From positions 1 through 64,000 of the forward strand of contig JABFGH010000024.1 in the NCBI GenBank assembly GCA_013112585.1: a DNA stretch of 64,000 nt, read 5' to 3'. This DNA is from Ignavibacteriota bacterium. Its GTDB lineage: Bacteria > Bacteroidota > Ignavibacteria > Ignavibacteriales > Melioribacteraceae. Below the pieces are notes generated by a model, which saw only the letters and a list, made by a program, of their open reading frames with translations, had not been told where the DNA came from and ran no database searches. Of the stretch, positions 60,832-64,000 are shown piece by piece; within the stretch, counting starts at the first letter, position 1, and every line of letters begins with the position of its first letter. Made by a program: the position numbers and the translations under genes.

Positions 60832-62667
60832 ATGAGTGATAAACTAATTGAATGCGTACCTAATTTTTCCGAAGGGCGAAACTTAGATACTATAAAGCAA
60901 ATTACTGATATTATCGAATTGGTTGATGATGTAAAACTGCTGGATGTTGATCCCGGTGCCGATATGAATAGAACGGTTGTTACTTTTGTAGGCACACCAA
61001 AAGGAGTTAAAGAAGCAGCATTCAATGCAATTAAAAAAGCACAAGAGCTAATTGATATGACAAAGCACACAGGTTCCCACCCACGCATGGGTGCCACGGA
61101 TGTTTGTCCCTTTGTGCCTGTAAGCGGAGTTACAACCGAAGAATGCATCGAGCTTTCAAAAGAGGTTGCAAAACGTGTTGGTGAAGAATTGAATATACCT
61201 GTTTACCTCTATGAAAAATCAGCACAGAAACCGGAACGAGAAAACTTAGCAATAATTCGCCAGGGTGAGTATGAAGCATTAGAAGCCAAACTGCAGAAGC
61301 CCGAATGGAAACCCGATTTTGGTCCCGCTGAATTTAATGCACAAGCAGGCGCAACGGTTATAGGTGTACGTGAATTTTTAATTGCATATAACATAAGTTT
61401 AAACACACGTGAAAAAAGATACGCAATGGATATCGCTTATGAGTTGAGAGAAAAAGGGCGAACAGCACGAAGACCATTATCTGAACCATTTTATTTTAAA
61501 GGTGCTGAATTACTCAAATACAAGGATGGTTACTATCCATGCGGTGATGATGATTTTGTTGGTAAAACTATGCAGGAGACTGTTGATCACTGTAAGGAAG
61601 TACATGGTTATGACCTGCCCGCACTTTTAAAATTAAACAGTATTGATCCTGAAAAGCCTGAAGGTAAATCCGTTAAAAAACCGGGCAAGTTCGATTACTG
61701 CAAAGCAATCGGCTGGATGGTTGATGAATATGACCGTGTACAAATTTCAATCAACCTAACAAATTATAAAGTAACTTCAACTCATCATGTATTAGAAGAA
61801 ACCAGAAAGTTAGCCGCTGAAAGAGGTTTGATTGTTACCGGCAGCGAAATAGTCGGAATGGTTCCCTACCCTGCATTGCTCGAAACAGGAAAATTTTATT
61901 TAAAGAAACAGGGACGCTCAGCCGGAATTCCGATAAAGGATATTCTCAATACAGCAGTTCAGTCGCTCGGACTAACTGACGTTGCAGATTTTAATATTGA
62001 AGAACGTGTACTTGGTCTGCCCAAAAATATTGATACTGCCTTAGTTGAAATGAAACTGACTGATTTTGTTGATGAAGTTTCGAGAGAATCCCCTGCACCG
62101 GGCGGAGGTTCTATTGCAGCATTAGCAGGAGCATTGGGGGCTTCACTTACATCAATGGTAAGCAACTTAACGGCAAATAAAAAAGGGAGTGAAAGTATAG
62201 ATTCACTTTTAAATGAGACTTCGGAAAAATGTCAGGAAATAAAATTTGCTTTGGTAAAAGCAATTGATGACGATACAAATGCATTTAATTCGTATATGGA
62301 TGCAAGACGCTTACCAAACAAAACCGATGCAGAAAAAAAAGCGCGCGAAGAAGCAATGTTAGCCGGTCTTAAAGAGGCAGTTAAAATACCCCTTATTACT
62401 GCTAAGCTAAGCCTGGAAGCAATAAAAGTTGCCGAAGTTGTTGTTCAGCACGGTAACCCGAGTTCCATTACCGATGTTGGAGTTGGTGCGCAATCTGCTT
62501 ATACCGGTTTGCTCGGCGGATTTTATAATGTGCTTACTAATCTAAAAGATATTGATGACGAAGCATTCAATGCCGATATGAGAAAACAGTGCAGCGATTT
62601 GAAAAAAGAAGGATTAGAAAGACTTAACAAAGTACTAAAGTATGTAGAAGATAATTTGGCAGGTTAA
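60832..62667 (+). CDS. ftcD: Bifunctional glutamate formimidoyltransferase / formimidoyltetrahydrofolate cyclodeaminase
   Basis: 611 residues. The transferase half (about 1-330) opens LIECVPNFSEGR, with VDPGADMNRTVVTFVG and HTGSHPRMGATDVCPFVP. The cyclodeaminase half (from about 405) has LTDFVDEVSRESPAPGGGSIAALAGALGASLTSMV and ends in helical bundles. The enzyme moves the formimino group of formiminoglutamate to tetrahydrofolate and then releases ammonia, the last step of histidine breakdown. The fused form is as in animals and Bacteroidota. AAAAGGGGAAG precedes the ATG. It appears monocistronic, and no other histidine genes are in the window. Confidence 0.95.
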   Translation: MSDKLIECVPNFSEGRNLDTIKQITDIIELVDDVKLLDVDPGADMNRTVVTFVGTPKGVKEAAFNAIKKAQELIDMTKHTGSHPRMGATDVCPFVPVSGVTTEECIELSKEVAKRVGEELNIPVYLYEKSAQKPERENLAIIRQGEYEALEAKLQKPEWKPDFGPAEFNAQAGATVIGVREFLIAYNISLNTREKRYAMDIAYELREKGRTARRPLSEPFYFKGAELLKYKDGYYPCGDDDFVGKTMQETVDHCKEVHGYDLPALLKLNSIDPEKPEGKSVKKPGKFDYCKAIGWMVDEYDRVQISINLTNYKVTSTHHVLEETRKLAAERGLIVTGSEIVGMVPYPALLETGKFYLKKQGRSAGIPIKDILNTAVQSLGLTDVADFNIEERVLGLPKNIDTALVEMKLTDFVDEVSRESPAPGGGSIAALAGALGASLTSMVSNLTANKKGSESIDSLLNETSEKCQEIKFALVKAIDDDTNAFNSYMDARRLPNKTDAEKKAREEAMLAGLKEAVKIPLITAKLSLEAIKVAEVVVQHGNPSSITDVGVGAQSAYTGLLGGFYNVLTNLKDIDDEAFNADMRKQCSDLKKEGLERLNKVLKYVEDNLAG

Positions 62668-62680
62668 TTTTTAAAATTAG

Positions 62681-62707
62681 AAAGCGGTTAATTTTATTAA
62701 CCGCTTT
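62681..62707. terminator. Bidirectional terminator between ftcD and the cold-shock gene
   Basis: Perfect 11-bp stem AAAGCGGTTAA / TTAACCGCTTT with a five-base loop, between convergent genes. A/T-rich tracts on both sides suit termination in both directions. Confidence 0.8.
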
Positions 62708-62729
62708 TAAAAAAGAAAATCAGTAAAAT

Positions 62730-62945
62730 TTATTCTTCAATAATTTCTACTTCATGTGCCTGCGGACCTTTATCCGATTCAGCAACTGCAAATTGTACAG
62801 ATTGACCTTCCTTTAAATTCCTATAGCCTTCACCAACTATATTGCTGTAATGTACAAAAACATCATCTCCGTCTTCACGGGTAATAAAGCCAAAGCCTTT
62901 TGCCTGATTGAACCACTTTACGCTGCCTTTTGTAAGATCAGACAT
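62730..62945 (-). CDS. Cold-shock protein, CspA family
   Basis: 71 residues, a single cold-shock domain with RNP1 KGFGFI and RNP2 VFVHYSNI. It binds single-stranded nucleic acids and acts as an RNA chaperone. The full family length is present, with a GAGGTG ribosome site. A 5' leader of over 100 bp, as is usual in this family, separates it from the next gene. Confidence 0.96.
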   Translation of the reverse strand: MSDLTKGSVKWFNQAKGFGFITREDGDDVFVHYSNIVGEGYRNLKEGQSVQFAVAESDKGPQAHEVEIIEE

Positions 62946-63063
62946 AAAATTGCACCTCGTAAATGTTTGTGAAAAATAAATTGCATAAGTAAAATACTTA
63001 CAACTATTATTTTAATACTATTATCATTTTTTTCAAAGAAAAAAAACTTTAAACTAATATGAT

Positions 63064-63414
63064 TTAACTATTGTTAATAAGCTGCGCAACTTGATGCGCC
63101 TGCTGCTGATTATATTCAAATGCAATAGATTTATAATTTACTAAATCTATTATTGTACCTATAAAGCAAATACCGGCGGTAAGCAAATATAAAATTCCAA
63201 GTCCTATTTGATCAACTATAAAACGCTGAATGCCTGCAATACCTAAAAATCCAACAAGCGTTAAAAGTAAAATAGTTTGCGGATCTTTTCTTCTAACTCG
63301 ATAAATATTTGCAAATTGCTGTGCTTTTTCGTCCGACATATCCTTTACTAAGCCGGAAACATAAACTTGTTCATCACCCATTATTTCCGGGAGTAGATTA
63401 AAAATATTAGCCAT
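63064..63414 (-). CDS. TM2-domain membrane protein
   Basis: 116 residues. Two membrane spans are in the C-terminal half (LLTLVGFLGIAGIQRFIVDQIGLGILYLLTAGICFIGTIIDLV), with the GxxGxxRF and G..iw.iiD patterns of TM2 domains. The role of these proteins is mostly unknown. The start lies within the end of the upstream DUF2752 gene (8-bp overlap), so both are made from one mRNA. Confidence 0.88.
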   Translation of the reverse strand: MANIFNLLPEIMGDEQVYVSGLVKDMSDEKAQQFANIYRVRRKDPQTILLLTLVGFLGIAGIQRFIVDQIGLGILYLLTAGICFIGTIIDLVNYKSIAFEYNQQQAHQVAQLINNS

Positions 63415-63739
63415 TGTAAACCTCCATGAAAGTCTTCTTTGAGAAGGATTTATAAATTAGATTTATTATTCTGTATAAAATCACCAGTAAGGCAAATACA
63501 CCAAGCGGGTGCGACTTAAAAGAGTTGATAAAATCTGCGTAGTAAATAAATGAGATTGACTTTCCTATACCGCAGCCGGGACAAAAATCAATACCCAAAT
63601 TATTAAACGGGCAAATTGTAAAATGTGAATCTTGATAGGGATTAATTAAAAACAAGTATATCAATCCGGCTATCCACAAGTAAGCCTCTAAAGGAATTTT
63701 TTTGATAGAGAAAAATATTTTAGAATACTTTTTTTCCAC
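63407..63739 (-). CDS. DUF2752-type membrane protein
   Basis: 110 residues with two or three hydrophobic segments. The motif CPFNNLGIDFCPGCGIGKS followed by HPLGVFALLVILYRI is the signature of DUF2752 proteins. Cys residues near the membrane surface are a constant of the family; the function is unknown. It is cotranscribed with the TM2 gene. Confidence 0.85.
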   Translation of the reverse strand: MEKKYSKIFFSIKKIPLEAYLWIAGLIYLFLINPYQDSHFTICPFNNLGIDFCPGCGIGKSISFIYYADFINSFKSHPLGVFALLVILYRIINLIYKSFSKKTFMEVYNG

Positions 63740-63847
63740 TTATTGTATTTACCATTTTATTTCAAACATCTGATAAGTTAGACGGATGACCTATTAAATA
63801 GTTAATATTTAAAGATTAAAAATCGAATAAAAATTTTTACTATTAAA

Positions 63848-64000
63848 TTATTTTTTATTCATTTCTTTATAAATGTTAATATTAGAAATTGACATTTGTT
63901 TTTCCGGATTGTCTATCTTCTTGAATCCGAACTTTTCATACAGGCTGTGTGCATCCCAGGTTGCAAGTGAAAATGTGCGCAGATTTTGAAGATTTGGATC
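63848..64000 (-). CDS. GNAT-family N-acetyltransferase, C-terminal part (cut by the window edge)
   Basis: The last 50 residues on the minus strand read LRTFSLATWDAHSLYEKFGFKKID and then a short tail to the TAA at 63848-63850. The pattern A..LYEKFGF is the motif that closes the GNAT acetyl-CoA fold. The start and acceptor-binding part lie outside the window. Confidence 0.85.
   Translation of the reverse strand, partial: DPNLQNLRTFSLATWDAHSLYEKFGFKKIDNPEKQMSISNINIYKEMNKK

Overview
The window looks like a chromosome segment of an AT-rich Bacteroidota-type bacterium, most likely of the Ignavibacteria lineage. The reasons are the low GC, the signal peptides ending in AQ or SQ, and the many large secreted proteins that end in a type IX secretion (T9SS) sorting domain with the QNYPNPFNP motif. 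TonB-dependent receptors, TonB C-terminal domain proteins and a bifunctional FTCD fit the same picture. This assignment is inferred from protein style; no rRNA or intact tRNA is present.

Layout. (1) 1-2677: end of a secretin gene followed by GspL/PilM-N-like, GspM/PilO-like and GspC/PilP-like genes. (2) 2690-4500: gene-poor scar with a decayed RepA-like AAA ATPase fragment, the 3' half of a tRNA-Thr gene (a probable attachment-site remnant), a terminator and dispersed repeats. (3) 4508-7413: two-gene M16 peptidase pair, one active and one lacking the zinc motif. (4) 7532-30676: an unusual accessory island. It holds four paralogues with a Lon-like Ser/Lys protease domain, one membrane span and an extracytoplasmic FG-GAP-like domain. 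It also holds two paralogous small proteins, a sigma-like protein, a PEGA-TonB protein, and a six-gene operon (TPR, papain-like peptidase, SUMF1-like protein, caspase-like peptidase, probable outer-membrane barrel, TPR-TonB protein). The island is littered with multi-hairpin repeats around an IS200-type Y1 transposase, a sigma-factor pseudogene and an AAA/DUF4143 ATPase. (5) 31099-46528: secreted T9SS protein, YdjY-domain protein, two TonB-dependent receptors, a toroid (prenyltransferase-like) protein and a 2579-residue T9SS cargo with a clan CD protease-like domain. (6) 46590-52979: four tandem peptidase S74 chaperone-tipped proteins and another T9SS cargo that shares a nearly identical 1.5-kb segment with the giant gene. 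(7) 53119-60554: ECF sigma factor, Ser/Thr kinase-TPR protein, a truncated SUMF1-like gene and two T9SS cargoes. (8) 60832-64000: FTCD, cold-shock protein, TM2 and DUF2752 proteins and the end of a GNAT acetyltransferase.

Most interesting result. A bipartite motif, TTTTCAAAAA, nine bases, then GTGNNNTAC, occurs five times in or beside the accessory island. Four copies lie 32-69 bases before a start codon: both small-protein genes, the PEGA-TonB gene and the six-gene protease operon. The fifth copy is orphan. It looks like a dedicated promoter or operator that ties these scattered genes into one regulon. Together with the four Lon-like/FG-GAP membrane proteins this suggests an undescribed envelope-sensing, protease-based system. 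The function is inference; the sequence shows the parts and the shared motif.
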